In this document: in pieces, positions 33,727 through 41,802 of the stretch
Numbering within the stretch: the stretch's first letter is position 1
How the letters are laid out: each line of letters begins with the position of its first letter
Origin: Novacetimonas cocois
GTDB taxonomy: Bacteria > Pseudomonadota > Alphaproteobacteria > Acetobacterales > Acetobacteraceae
Assembly: GCF_003311635.1 (NCBI RefSeq)
Contig: NZ_QEXL01000016.1
Coordinates: forward strand, 41,693-83,544
Direction: 5' to 3'
DNA length: 41,852 nt
Made by a program: the position numbers and the translations under genes
Notes under the pieces: model-generated
Told to the model about the DNA's origin: nothing
Seen by the model: only the letters and a program-made list of their open reading frames with translations
The model's database searches: none

Positions 33727-33794
33727 GGGGTGTCCGCGGATGCGGGCTGAGATCACACCCGTTGAACCTGATCTGGGTCATGCCAGCGAAGGGA
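33727..33794 (+). promoter_or_regulatory. TPP (thi-box) riboswitch
   Basis: The sequence shows GGGGTGTCC, then GCTGAGATCACACCC, GAACCTGATCTGGGTCATGCC and AGCGAAGGGA, the conserved P2-P5 elements of the thiamine pyrophosphate aptamer in order. It is 92 bases before the start of a thiamine-precursor binding protein. TPP binding would be expected to lower expression. No obvious terminator hairpin lies in between, so control at the ribosome site is likelier. Confidence 0.95.
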
Positions 33795-33886
33795 GAAAAC
33801 GCGACATGCCGGTATCGGCATGGCCCTTTTCCCGCGCTGCCCCATCATGGTTTTCCCCGGACGGACGCATGAAGGGGAATGTCGCG

Positions 33887-34849
33887 ATGAAGGCCGTACT
33901 GTTACGCCTCGCATGTCTGCTGATGATGGCGGGATGGGGGGTTGGCGCGCGGGCGGCCGATGTCGCGCCGCATCGTGTCAACGTTGTCCTGGACTGGTTC
34001 CTCAATGCCGATCACGCCGCGCTGCTCGCCGCGCAGTACAGCGGGTCATTCGCCCGCCACGGGCTGGAGGTGCACCTGATCGCGCCCGCCGATCCGGGGG
34101 CGGCGCCACGCATGGTGGCGGCGGGGCAGGCTGATCTTGCCGTCTCCTACCAGACGCAGCTGGGCATGCTTTCGGAACAGGGGATTCCGCTGGTGCGGGT
34201 GGGAACCCTGATCGATACGCCGCTCAACGCCCTGATCGCGGCCGGGGACATCCATTCCCTTGCCGACCTGAAGGGTAAGGCGATCGGCATTTCCCTTGCC
34301 GGCGCGGATGACGCGGTGCTGGGGACCATGCTGTCCACGGCCGGGGTGGCGATGGCCGACATTCACCAGGTCAATGTCAATTTCCAGCTGGAACAGGCGC
34401 TGATGTCCCATTCGGTCGATGCGGTAATGGGGGCCGTGCGCACCTATGAACTCATTGACCTGAAGCTCAAGGGCATGCGCGTCACCGCCTTCTACCCCGA
34501 GGAGCATGGCGTTCCCCTTAATGACGAACTGGTCTTCCTTGCCGCCCGGGACCATATACGCGACCCGTGGGTCCGGGCCTTCATGGCGGCGCTGGAAGAG
34601 GGGACGAACACGCTCCTCAACCATCCCGACGATATCCTGTCGCACGCCATTGCCGATCATCCGGAGCTCGACACGCCGCTGAACCGCGCGGCGTGGACGC
34701 AGACGCTGCCCCGCGTGGCAAAGCAGCCGGCCCTGCTCAATACGCGGCGGTATCGCGCGTTCACCGCGTTCCTGCATGCCCATGGTGTCATCAGCCACGA
34801 GGCCGCGCTGGAAACCTACGCGGTCGATCCCTTTTTGCTGACGCCCTGA
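33887..34849 (+). CDS. thiY: Thiamine-precursor ABC transporter substrate-binding protein, ThiY/NMT1-like
   Basis: Periplasmic binding protein for a pyrimidine precursor of thiamine (formyl-aminopyrimidine or HMP type), 320 residues. It has a signal peptide (MKAVLLRLACLLMMAGWGVGARA), then VNVVLDWFLNADHAALLAAQYSG, the family opening, RMVAAGQADLAVSYQTQL, IHSLADLKGKAIGIS and VDAVMGAVRTYELIDLKLKG. Start ATG at 33887 begins the signal peptide; AGGGG is 11 bases upstream. A TPP riboswitch precedes it. Odd: the permease (ThiX) and ATPase (ThiZ) genes normally beside it are absent; a repeat element and a convergent gene follow. Confidence 0.88.
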   Translation: MKAVLLRLACLLMMAGWGVGARAADVAPHRVNVVLDWFLNADHAALLAAQYSGSFARHGLEVHLIAPADPGAAPRMVAAGQADLAVSYQTQLGMLSEQGIPLVRVGTLIDTPLNALIAAGDIHSLADLKGKAIGISLAGADDAVLGTMLSTAGVAMADIHQVNVNFQLEQALMSHSVDAVMGAVRTYELIDLKLKGMRVTAFYPEEHGVPLNDELVFLAARDHIRDPWVRAFMAALEEGTNTLLNHPDDILSHAIADHPELDTPLNRAAWTQTLPRVAKQPALLNTRRYRAFTAFLHAHGVISHEAALETYAVDPFLLTP

Positions 34850-34899
34850 ACCTTCGGGATCGTTTGGAAAGACGGCCCTGATAACTTACTGAATTATAA

Positions 34900-35006
34900 A
34901 AGTTTTTGGGTGTCGCCTTTTTTCAAAAAGGTGACGTCTGTCGAAGCTTTTTGCAAAAAGCTTCATCAAAAACTTTTATTAATCATCAACGGGTTGTTCT
35001 TCAAAC
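34900..35006. repeat. Multi-hairpin intergenic repeat, copy B
   Basis: The core 34900-34975 has ends AAGTTTTTGG and TCAAAAACTT. Inner hairpins are CGCCTTTTTT/AAAAAGGTG and GAAGCTTTTT/AAAAAGCTTC. The shared right flank ATCAACGGGTT follows. It fills the gap between convergent thiY and the DUF2721 gene and could terminate both. Confidence 0.88.
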
Positions 35007-35012
35007 GCTCGA

Positions 35013-35588
35013 TCAGTCCACCTGCGTGTATCTGTGTGGCAGGAATGTCGAGACGCGCAGCCCGTGCCACGCGACAATGCTGTCGCCCAGGAACATCGCC
35101 AGCGCGACGACGGTGCACATCAGCGCATTGCCGAACATGAGCACCAGCCACCATGCGCTGGAGGAATCGCGCACGCTGCCGACAAACAGGGCAAAGGCGG
35201 CCCCGCAGGCCGATGCCCCGCCCACCCCCGCGAACAGGATGGAGGCATCAAGCAGCAATGTCCGGTAATGAAGGTGTCTGAGCCGACGCATCAGCATGGC
35301 ATGGTCCGACCTGTCATCGTCCGTTGCCGCGTCAAGTTTGTCACGAATGGTTTCGATATGATCGCTGACGCGGGCAAGCCGGGTATTGAACAGGCCCAGA
35401 AGCGTGCCAATGCCCGAAAGCATGAAGACCGGCGTTAGGGCGGTCTGGATCAGGTGGGTGGCGCCGTCGATGGACTCATCTGGCAGAAGACCGGGTAAAA
35501 GTGTCACGAACGGGGGATGCTCCTGTCTTGACGGAAAGGGGCGGATTCTGTGGTTATGTGACGTATCGTCAAGGGGAAATTCCCCCAT
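35013..35588 (-). CDS. DUF2721-family membrane protein
   Basis: A membrane protein of up to 191 residues. Three hydrophobic segments are visible: LIQTALTPVFMLSGIGTLLGLF, LLLDASILFAGVGGASACGAAFALFV and AWWLVLMFGNALMCTVVALAMFL. Between the first two lies a charged helical stretch (TRLARVSDHIETIRDKLDA...LMRRLRHLHYRTLLL). This order is the DUF2721 pattern; function is unknown. Start is uncertain: the ATG at 35588 adds a polar N-terminal tail of about 35 residues, and an internal GTG at 35509 would remove most of it. The gene is divergent from a short hypothetical, with a strong palindrome in the gap. Confidence 0.75.
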   Translation of the reverse strand: MGEFPLDDTSHNHRIRPFPSRQEHPPFVTLLPGLLPDESIDGATHLIQTALTPVFMLSGIGTLLGLFNTRLARVSDHIETIRDKLDAATDDDRSDHAMLMRRLRHLHYRTLLLDASILFAGVGGASACGAAFALFVGSVRDSSSAWWLVLMFGNALMCTVVALAMFLGDSIVAWHGLRVSTFLPHRYTQVD

Positions 35589-35592
35589 GCGT

Positions 35593-35627
35593 CACGACAG
35601 GCGCGGATATGGCCCGCGCCTGTCGTG
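35593..35627. repeat. Perfect 14-bp inverted repeat upstream of the DUF2721 gene
   Basis: CACGACAGGCGCGG (35593-35606) and CCGCGCCTGTCGTG (35614-35627) are exact inverse complements around a 7-base loop. It lies five bases upstream of the DUF2721 start and about 160 before the divergent short gene. The sequence CCTGTCGTGGGAT at its right edge recurs at 36061-36073. Confidence 0.8.
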
Positions 35628-35786
35628 GGATGCGCGTTCACGCTCCTGAACGGGGATCCGCCAATTCAGGCTGGTTTTCCAAGGGTATGGGGAATGGCCG
35701 GGTCGGGCCTGCGGCAGGATACGGCCTGTCTGGCTGGGGTCGTGGTCGATGGCACGCCGGACGATGGGCCAGAAGAAGGGAATGAC

Positions 35787-36044
35787 ATGTCACATAATTA
35801 CGCCACCCCCATGACGCCGGAAAAACGTCTGGCGCGCGTCCTGTCACGCATTCCTGCCGACTGGGTCATAAGGGTCGAACGTCATCCGGGCCATGATGGC
35901 GACATGCTGTGGCGCGCGGTGGTCGCCCCCACGGACGCCGACGCGGGACAGGACGGCAGCGTGCGGTGGTGCGCGGATCATCCGGCCATGGTGGATGCGC
36001 TGGAGGCCGCGTGGCGTCATGCACGCCAGCATTTCGCCCAATAA
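35787..36044 (+). CDS. Hypothetical 85-residue protein
   Basis: I do not recognise a family. The start is ATG at 35787, set by AAGGGAATGAC just upstream; a longer reading to 35625 has no ribosome site. The product is small, soluble and rich in R, A, D and H: TPEKRLARVLSRIPADWVIRVERHPG, then MLWRAVVAP, SVRWCADHPAMVDALEAAWRHARQHF. Its strand-strand-helix look (W-rich) hints at a compact domain. It precedes the epimerase gene by 122 bases, with a GC hairpin CCCGGC/GCCGGG at 36111-36126 in between. Confidence 0.6.
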   Translation: MSHNYATPMTPEKRLARVLSRIPADWVIRVERHPGHDGDMLWRAVVAPTDADAGQDGSVRWCADHPAMVDALEAAWRHARQHFAQ

Positions 36045-36166
36045 GCGGAATACGCATGCCCCTGTCGTGGGATAAGGGATCGGCATGTCCGATGATATGG
36101 GGTATCAGCCCCCGGCAGGAGCCGGGACGGTAAACAGTGTCATGCGATGGCACGCAGGAGGGTACA

Positions 36167-37168
36167 TTGCGGGTGCTGGTCACCGGAAGCGCGGGCTTTA
36201 TCGGATTTCATCTGGCGCGTCGCCTGCTGGATGAAGGACATGAGGTCGTCGGTATTGATGGCATGACGTCCTATTATGATGTCGCCCTCAAGCGCCGCCG
36301 GCACATGATCCTGCGCAACCATCCGCGCTTCGTCGCCCATGAAATCATGCTGGAGGATCGTGCGGCGCTGGACCGGGTCATGGAGGGCGCGCGGTTCGGT
36401 ACCATCATCCATCTCGCGGCGCAGGCTGGCGTGCGGTATGGCATGCACCGGCCCGACACCTATATCGACAGCAATATCGTGGGAACCGCCAACCTGATCG
36501 AGGCGGCGCGCGGCATGATGCCGGATCATTTCCTGCTGGCGTCCACCTCTTCCGTTTACGGGGCCTCGACGGACCTTCCTTTCGTGGAGGCACAGTGCAG
36601 CGATTATCCCATCAGCCTGTACGCCGCGACCAAGAAGGCGACCGAGGTGCTGGCACATTCCTTTTCCCACCTGTCGGGGACGCCGGTGACTGCGCTGCGC
36701 TTCTTTACCGTCTATGGGACATGGGGGCGTCCCGACATGGCGCTGTTCCTGTTCGTGGATGCGATCCTGCGGGGGCGGAATATCGAAGTGTATGGCAACG
36801 GACAGATGGAGCGTGATTTCACCTATATCGACGATGTGGTCGAATCGGTGACGCGCCTGCTGTCCTGTCCGCCCGTTGCGGGTGACAGGGCCATGGGCGC
36901 CAGTCCCGCCGCCCCCTATCGTGTGGTCAATGTCGGCAACGGACAGCCTGTTCCCCTGATGGATTTCGTCCATGAAATAGAGACCTGCCTTGGCCGCAGG
37001 GCGCGCGTCGATTTCCTGCCGATGCAGCCCGGCGACATGACGCGGACATGGGCCGATACCTCCCTGCTGGAATGGCTGACGGGTTTTCGTCCGGCGACGC
37101 CATTGTCCGTCGGGGTCCGGCATTTTGTGGAATGGTACCAGAACTATTACGCCCGTCATCCTGCATGA
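36167..37168 (+). CDS. NAD-dependent sugar epimerase, UDP-glucuronate 4-epimerase-like
   Basis: Short-chain dehydrogenase-fold enzyme of 333 residues that probably interconverts UDP-glucuronate and UDP-galacturonate. The Rossmann motif RVLVTGSAGFIGFHLARRLL opens the protein. Other marks are HLAAQAGVRYGMHRPDTYIDSNIVGTANLIEAAR (typical of the LpsL/CapI group), the serine in STSSVYGA, the catalytic Y-x3-K in SLYAATKKATE, and RFFTVYGTWGRPDMALFLF. Start: TTG at 36167 set by AGGAGGG six bases upstream; it puts the Rossmann strand at the very N-terminus as in relatives. It may feed the capsule or other surface glycans. No glycan genes adjoin it here. Confidence 0.88.
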   Translation: MRVLVTGSAGFIGFHLARRLLDEGHEVVGIDGMTSYYDVALKRRRHMILRNHPRFVAHEIMLEDRAALDRVMEGARFGTIIHLAAQAGVRYGMHRPDTYIDSNIVGTANLIEAARGMMPDHFLLASTSSVYGASTDLPFVEAQCSDYPISLYAATKKATEVLAHSFSHLSGTPVTALRFFTVYGTWGRPDMALFLFVDAILRGRNIEVYGNGQMERDFTYIDDVVESVTRLLSCPPVAGDRAMGASPAAPYRVVNVGNGQPVPLMDFVHEIETCLGRRARVDFLPMQPGDMTRTWADTSLLEWLTGFRPATPLSVGVRHFVEWYQNYYARHPA

Positions 37169-37691
37169 AGGTGGATGAAACAGGCAGGAAATACGATTTA
37201 CACGATTGTTTGTTCACACGATTGTTTGAACAGATGACGGAAATTGTCGTTTTAGTGCAACTGTCCAAGTGAAAATGAACCCAAAAATCACATTTTAATG
37301 ATGGTGATTTTAACGGTTTTCGCCACGGGTTTCAGGACCTGAATACAGGGGCATTTTTGTCCATAATGACCTAACGTACTGATTTCACGGTACATGACAA
37401 AACGTGAAAGTAATAGTTTTCATATGGAACTTCTTTAGGCGGCGCATATATCCCGCCGCTTTCCGGCGACATTCTGACCAAAGGGGCATGATGCGTCCCT
37501 GATGGCATCAATATCTGGTGTGGCAGGAAACTTTCACGCATCGCGCCGGGCGTAATTACATGCGATGAAACATGTACCGGGGGATGTATCCGGCCGGCGG
37601 GGGGCCATTGACCCATCAGGCCATATCCAACAGAAATACTTTAACGCGGTCACCACATAAGTCAGTTGAAGTACACGGAAGGAACGATCAG
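37169..37691. other. Porin upstream region with direct repeat and hairpins
   Basis: No gene is convincing. Contents: a 13-bp direct repeat ACACGATTGTTTG at 37200-37212 and 37216-37228; an AT-rich inverted repeat AAAATCAC/GTGATTTT around 37286-37313; and GCGGCG/CGCCGC around a 9-base loop at about 37441-37462 followed by TTTCC. These may end the epimerase transcript and control the porin. The region is AT-rich compared with its neighbours. Confidence 0.5.
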
Positions 37692-39452
37692 ATGTCGGCA
37701 AGCAGGTTGGCCAGAATAGGGGCCGTTGTCGTTCTGACCGCCAGTGCTGGCCAGGTGATGGAAATGCCTGAAGCCCGCGCCGATGATTACAGTGACCTTC
37801 TGGATATCCTGCGTGCCAAGGGCAGCCTGACCAAGAGTGAATATAACGGCCTTCTGGCCAAGCATCTGAGCCATGCGCGCGCCGATGCGGCCGCCGCGCG
37901 TGGCAGCCGCATGGCCGCCACGACCCGCCGCGCCGCGCCTGCGCGGCCCGCGGCACCGGGGACGCCGGACAACCCCATCCATACGGAACTGCCGGGCGCG
38001 ATCGATATCGGTGGGGCCGACAGCGCGGGCGACATGGTGGCGCAGGCCCGCGCGGCGGCGGCCTCCGCCGCGGAAAGCGCGCAGGCCGCGCGCAGCGCCA
38101 TGCTGGCGATGCAGCCGGGCGGACCCGCATATGGCGACGGCTTTGTCCGCATGGAAAAATACGTGCCGGGCAAGGGCCTCACCTTTGATGCCGGGCCGGT
38201 CAAGATCAATCTTTCCGGCTTTGTTAACGGTTTTTACACATTCAACAGTCCGGGACGCGGCGGCACCGTCATGGGCGGGGTCTCCACCGGTCCCAACGGG
38301 TTCGATTCCTCCTCGCTGCGTAACGGCCTGCTGCCTGCCGGCCTGATCCTGAAGCTTTCGACAACGCAGGCCGGCATCGACATGTCGGCGGTCATGGGCA
38401 TGTATCCGGGCATCGACAATAACAAGCCCGGCGCGATGAACGCCAACTCCGGCGGCAGCCCGGTCGGCCTTGGCACCGCGGGCATCGACTTTCGTCAGGT
38501 GTTCGTGACCGCGGGCACCAAGTCGTTCGGCACGATCAAGGTCGGTCGTGACCTTGGCATCTTTGGCGGTGACGCGATCCTCAATGACGCGACCCTGCTC
38601 AGTGTCGGTTCCACCGGCAGCAACACCGCCCCGGGCAATACGTCGCTGGGCCGTATCGGTGTTGGTTACGTGTATGCGGACTGGATTCCGCAGATTTCGT
38701 ACCTCTCCCCCAAGATTCATGGCTTCCAGGGCAATATCGGCATTCTGCAGCCGCTGGATGAGTTCAATTTCGCGGGCGGCGACCTGTCGGCCGGTTCAAC
38801 CCAGCACAGTTCGCCGATGGTGCAGGGCAAGGTCACGTACGATTTCAAGATCGGCGGGCTTACGGGCCGCATCTGGGCCAGTTTCCTGACGCAGCATCAG
38901 CAGGACCTGACCCGCAGCGAGACGACCACAGTGACCACGGCGCTGCGTGAGGTGACAAGCGGCGGGCTGGATGGCGGGATCTACAACATGGTCCAGACCA
39001 CGACCTCCACCGTTCCGGTTTCGGAAGGCGAAAAGCGTGGCGTGACGGCCGAAGCAGGCGAAATCGGCACCAAGCTGACCTATGGCCCGTTCCAGGGCGT
39101 GGCCTATTATTATCGCGGCAGTGGCCTGGGCACGACGGGCCTGTTCTTCGACGGGGTGGCGTCGAACGGGCACAAGCGTTCGTCCGAAGGCTATTACCTG
39201 CAGGGAATGTATAACGTCACCAAGAAGATCAAGCTGGTCGGAAGCTATGGCGTCAGTAACCTGTATGAGGCCCGGGGCGAAAATGACCCCGATCTGGTGG
39301 CCCGTAACGAGTCCGAGGTGGGCGCCCTGTTCTACAGCCTGACGGACTGGCTCAATATCGTGGGTGAATACGCGCATACGGAATCGAAGGCGCATGGCCC
39401 CGCGCGGGCAAGCGACAATACGGCCTCCGGTGGTGCGATCCTGCTGTTCTGA
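37692..39452 (+). CDS. Outer-membrane porin with N-terminal alanine-rich helical region
   Basis: A 586-residue exported protein. The signal peptide is MSASRLARIGAVVVLTASAGQ... with cleavage near ARA-DD. Next is DDYSDLLDILRAKGSLTKSEYNGLLAK, a segment common at the start of porins of acetic acid bacteria, and a long A/R-rich stretch (about residues 50-150) with coiled-coil character. The rest is a beta-barrel pattern of alternating strands and G/N/S loops (for example VKINLSGFVNGFYTFNS, FGTIKVGRDLGIFGGDAIL) ending with the aromatic residue in AILLF, the barrel-insertion signal. Start ATG at 37692 follows AAGGA. Substrate cannot be told. It is followed by petB. Confidence 0.85.
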   Translation: MSASRLARIGAVVVLTASAGQVMEMPEARADDYSDLLDILRAKGSLTKSEYNGLLAKHLSHARADAAAARGSRMAATTRRAAPARPAAPGTPDNPIHTELPGAIDIGGADSAGDMVAQARAAAASAAESAQAARSAMLAMQPGGPAYGDGFVRMEKYVPGKGLTFDAGPVKINLSGFVNGFYTFNSPGRGGTVMGGVSTGPNGFDSSSLRNGLLPAGLILKLSTTQAGIDMSAVMGMYPGIDNNKPGAMNANSGGSPVGLGTAGIDFRQVFVTAGTKSFGTIKVGRDLGIFGGDAILNDATLLSVGSTGSNTAPGNTSLGRIGVGYVYADWIPQISYLSPKIHGFQGNIGILQPLDEFNFAGGDLSAGSTQHSSPMVQGKVTYDFKIGGLTGRIWASFLTQHQQDLTRSETTTVTTALREVTSGGLDGGIYNMVQTTTSTVPVSEGEKRGVTAEAGEIGTKLTYGPFQGVAYYYRGSGLGTTGLFFDGVASNGHKRSSEGYYLQGMYNVTKKIKLVGSYGVSNLYEARGENDPDLVARNESEVGALFYSLTDWLNIVGEYAHTESKAHGPARASDNTASGGAILLF

Positions 39453-39540
39453 CGCCAGCGCCCGCCTGCCGTGCCACTGGTCGGTGGCGGAACCTCCTTC
39501 TGTTAAACGCGCCTGAAAGCGGGTAGAAAGCCCGGTGCGG

Positions 39541-39582
39541 GATCACGCGGGGGTGAAAGCGCCCCCGTCATGGTCCGTGATC
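39541..39582 (+). other. Nested hairpin directly upstream of petB
   Basis: GATCACG (39541-39547) pairs with CGTGATC (39576-39582), and inside it CGGGGG (39548-39553) pairs with CCCCCG (39562-39567). The structure ends just before the AGGGAGAAGGGG ribosome site of petB. It is 90 bases after the porin stop. It may be the porin terminator, an mRNA 5' stabiliser or a regulatory leader; there is no T-run. Confidence 0.55.
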
Positions 39583-39597
39583 GGAAGGGAGAAGGGG

Positions 39598-40818
39598 ATG
39601 GGCGGTTCAGGCACCGTGCATGAGGCGGATCAACCTGAAACGAAATCCGGGGCGGTCGCGTGGATTGACGCCCGCCTGCCGGTATTCAGATGGTTCCGCG
39701 CGGAATATGTCGATTACCGCATGCCCCGCAACCTGAACGGGTTGTGGAATTTCGGCGCGATCCTGTGTGTCGTCCTTGTGCTGATGCTGGCGACGGGCAT
39801 CTTCCTTGCGATGAATTATACGCCCGCGGCCAACGCGGCCTTTGCCTCGATCGAGGTGATCGAGCGTCAGGTTCCGGCGGGGTGGCTGCTGCGTGCGCTG
39901 CATATGACAGGGGCAAGCCTGTTCATGGCGGCGTTATACGTGCATCTGTTCCGTGGACTGTATTACGGTTCCTATAAAAGCCCGCGCGAGATCCTGTGGC
40001 TGACGGGGCTCGTGCTGCTGGTCATGACGATGGTGACCGCCTTTGCCGGGTATGTCCTGCCATGGGGGCAGATGTCGTACTGGGGCGCCGACGTGGTGGG
40101 CAAGGCGGTGGGGGCCATACCGGGTATCGGCCCGGATCTGGAACATGTCATCGAAGGCAGCGATGCCCTGGGGGACATATTCGTCCATCGCTTCTTCGTG
40201 CTGCATTTCGTGATGGCGTTCGCGATCCTTGGCGTGGTCGGGCTGCATGTCTGGGCGCTTCACGTGTCGGGATCGAATAACCCGTCGGGCGTGGAACCGG
40301 CGAAGGCTTCCGATACGCTGCCTTTTCATCCCTATTACAGCAGCAAGGATATGGTCGGCATCGTGCTGTTTGGCATTGTGTTTGCCGCGCTGGCCTTTCT
40401 GTGGCCGGATCTTCTGTCGGAGCCGGCCAATTATCGCCCGGCCAATCCCCTGCATACCCCTACCGATATCGAGCCTGAATGGTATTTCCTGCCATTTTAC
40501 GGGATCCTGCAATCCGTTCCGTCGAAATTCGGGGGGCTGGTGGCGTCTGCCGGGGCGGTGCTGGTGCTGTTTGCCGTGCCGTGGCTGGATCCCTCCCCGG
40601 TGCGTTCCGCGCGGTTCCGTCCCCTGTGCCGGGTGGCGCTGTGGGGGCTGGTGGCGGCGTTTGTGCTGCTGGGGCTTGTGGGGCGGCACCACGCCGCCGG
40701 CGTGTGGATGATCGCGGGACGATGCGCGACCCTGTATTATTTCGCCTATTTCCTGGTGCTGCTGCCGTTTGCGCCCCGTTTTGAAAAGACGCGTCCCCTG
40801 CCGACGTCCCTGTCCTGA
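39598..40818 (+). CDS. petB: Cytochrome b subunit of the bc1 complex
   Basis: Quinol-oxidising membrane subunit of ubiquinol-cytochrome c reductase, 406 residues. Eight hydrophobic segments are visible. Heme-ligand histidines lie in LRALHMTGASLFMAALYVHLFRGLYYGSYKSPRE and in HRFFVLHFVMAFAILGVVGLHVWALHVSG. The Qo-site motif is PEWYFLPFYGILQSVPSK, and GYVLPWGQMSYWGADVV is present. Start ATG at 39598 follows GGGAGAAGGGG. Odd: the Rieske gene, normally upstream, is downstream, and no cytochrome c1 gene adjoins either. A repeat element separates the two. Confidence 0.95.
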   Translation: MGGSGTVHEADQPETKSGAVAWIDARLPVFRWFRAEYVDYRMPRNLNGLWNFGAILCVVLVLMLATGIFLAMNYTPAANAAFASIEVIERQVPAGWLLRALHMTGASLFMAALYVHLFRGLYYGSYKSPREILWLTGLVLLVMTMVTAFAGYVLPWGQMSYWGADVVGKAVGAIPGIGPDLEHVIEGSDALGDIFVHRFFVLHFVMAFAILGVVGLHVWALHVSGSNNPSGVEPAKASDTLPFHPYYSSKDMVGIVLFGIVFAALAFLWPDLLSEPANYRPANPLHTPTDIEPEWYFLPFYGILQSVPSKFGGLVASAGAVLVLFAVPWLDPSPVRSARFRPLCRVALWGLVAAFVLLGLVGRHHAAGVWMIAGRCATLYYFAYFLVLLPFAPRFEKTRPLPTSLS

Positions 40819-41126
40819 ATGGTGAAAGTTTTTTGGGTGCTGCCTTTTTTTAAAAAGGCGGCGTTCTTCCGAAGCTTTTTAAAAAAAGCTTCACCAAAAA
40901 CTTCTTTGTATTTGCAGGATGTTTTGTGGGGATTTTTTGGAACAGCCTTCCGGGCGAGCGGACCCATGACCGATTTATCATTGGCGTGTTGGCATCATGA
41001 GATCATGTCCGTGCGCTGTCTGGCTCTTCGGATTCCAAACTTGGGATGGCGATCTGCTGGCCTTTCGCAGGTCGGCAGGTGTGATACGCTCTTTCCGGCG
41101 CGGCATTGTGCGGATATGAAATCCTG
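40819..41126. repeat. Gap between petB and petA with multi-hairpin repeat copy C (40826-40903)
   Basis: The core 40826-40903 has ends AAGTTTTTTGG and CCAAAAACTT, inner hairpins TGCCTTTTTT/AAAAAGGCG and GAAGCTTTTT/AAAAAGCTTC, and lacks the ATCAACGGGTT flank of copies A and B. It begins eight bases after the petB stop. The remaining 220 bases to petA show no gene; they must hold any separate petA promoter, but none is clear. Confidence 0.85.
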
Positions 41127-41771
41127 ATGACAGATGAAACCGACGACAGCGTAACGCCTGCGTCAGGCGGTGGACGGCGTGACTTTCTGCAGATGGTGAC
41201 CGTTGCGACGGCGGCCGCCGGGGCAGGCGCGTGCCTGTGGCCGTTCCTGCAAAGCCTGACACCACGCGACAGTGCGGCAGCGCATATGCCGCTGAACGTT
41301 GATATTTCCCGCCTGCCGCCGGGACAGCAGATTGTCGTCACATGGCAGGGCCGTCCGGTTTTTATTACCCATCGCACGCCACAGGCGCTGGCGCGGCTGC
41401 AGCAGGCGGACCTGACGCGCCGACTGCGTGACGAGCATTCCTCTGATCGGCAACAGCCGCCCTATGCCGCCAACTGGCATCGTTCGCTGGTGCCTGAATA
41501 TGGCGTTCTGGTGGGGATCTGCACGCATCTGGGCTGCATTCCGGCCTATCGCCCGCTGCCCGAAGGGACAGGGGGGGATGACTGGCCCGGAGGATATGCC
41601 TGCCCCTGTCATGGTTCCATGTTCGATCTGGCGGGTCGCGTGTTCAGGGGCGCACCCGCGCCCTATAACCTGCCTGTTCCGCCCTATTCCATGCCTACGC
41701 CAACCACCATACGCCTAGGCGCCAATCCTGACGGGCAGGATTTCGATTTCACGACCATCCTGCAGATATAA
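41127..41771 (+). CDS. petA: Rieske iron-sulfur subunit of the bc1 complex
   Basis: Electron-carrying 2Fe-2S subunit of the bc1 complex, 214 residues. The N-terminus [27 protein letters not shown] is a twin-arginine-type anchor that also serves as the membrane helix. Cluster ligands are in CTHLGCIP and CPCHGSMFD, including the disulfide cysteines. A PxPPYSMP stretch and C-terminal strand complete the domain. Start ATG at 41127; a TTG at 41106 in frame is less likely. The insertion between the two ligand loops ([17 protein letters not shown]) is about the usual alphaproteobacterial length. It follows petB by 308 bases instead of preceding it. Confidence 0.95.
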   Translation: MTDETDDSVTPASGGGRRDFLQMVTVATAAAGAGACLWPFLQSLTPRDSAAAHMPLNVDISRLPPGQQIVVTWQGRPVFITHRTPQALARLQQADLTRRLRDEHSSDRQQPPYAANWHRSLVPEYGVLVGICTHLGCIPAYRPLPEGTGGDDWPGGYACPCHGSMFDLAGRVFRGAPAPYNLPVPPYSMPTPTTIRLGANPDGQDFDFTTILQI

Positions 41772-41802
41772 AGCAGGCCCCCTGCGGGCTCATGGAATTC
41801 TA

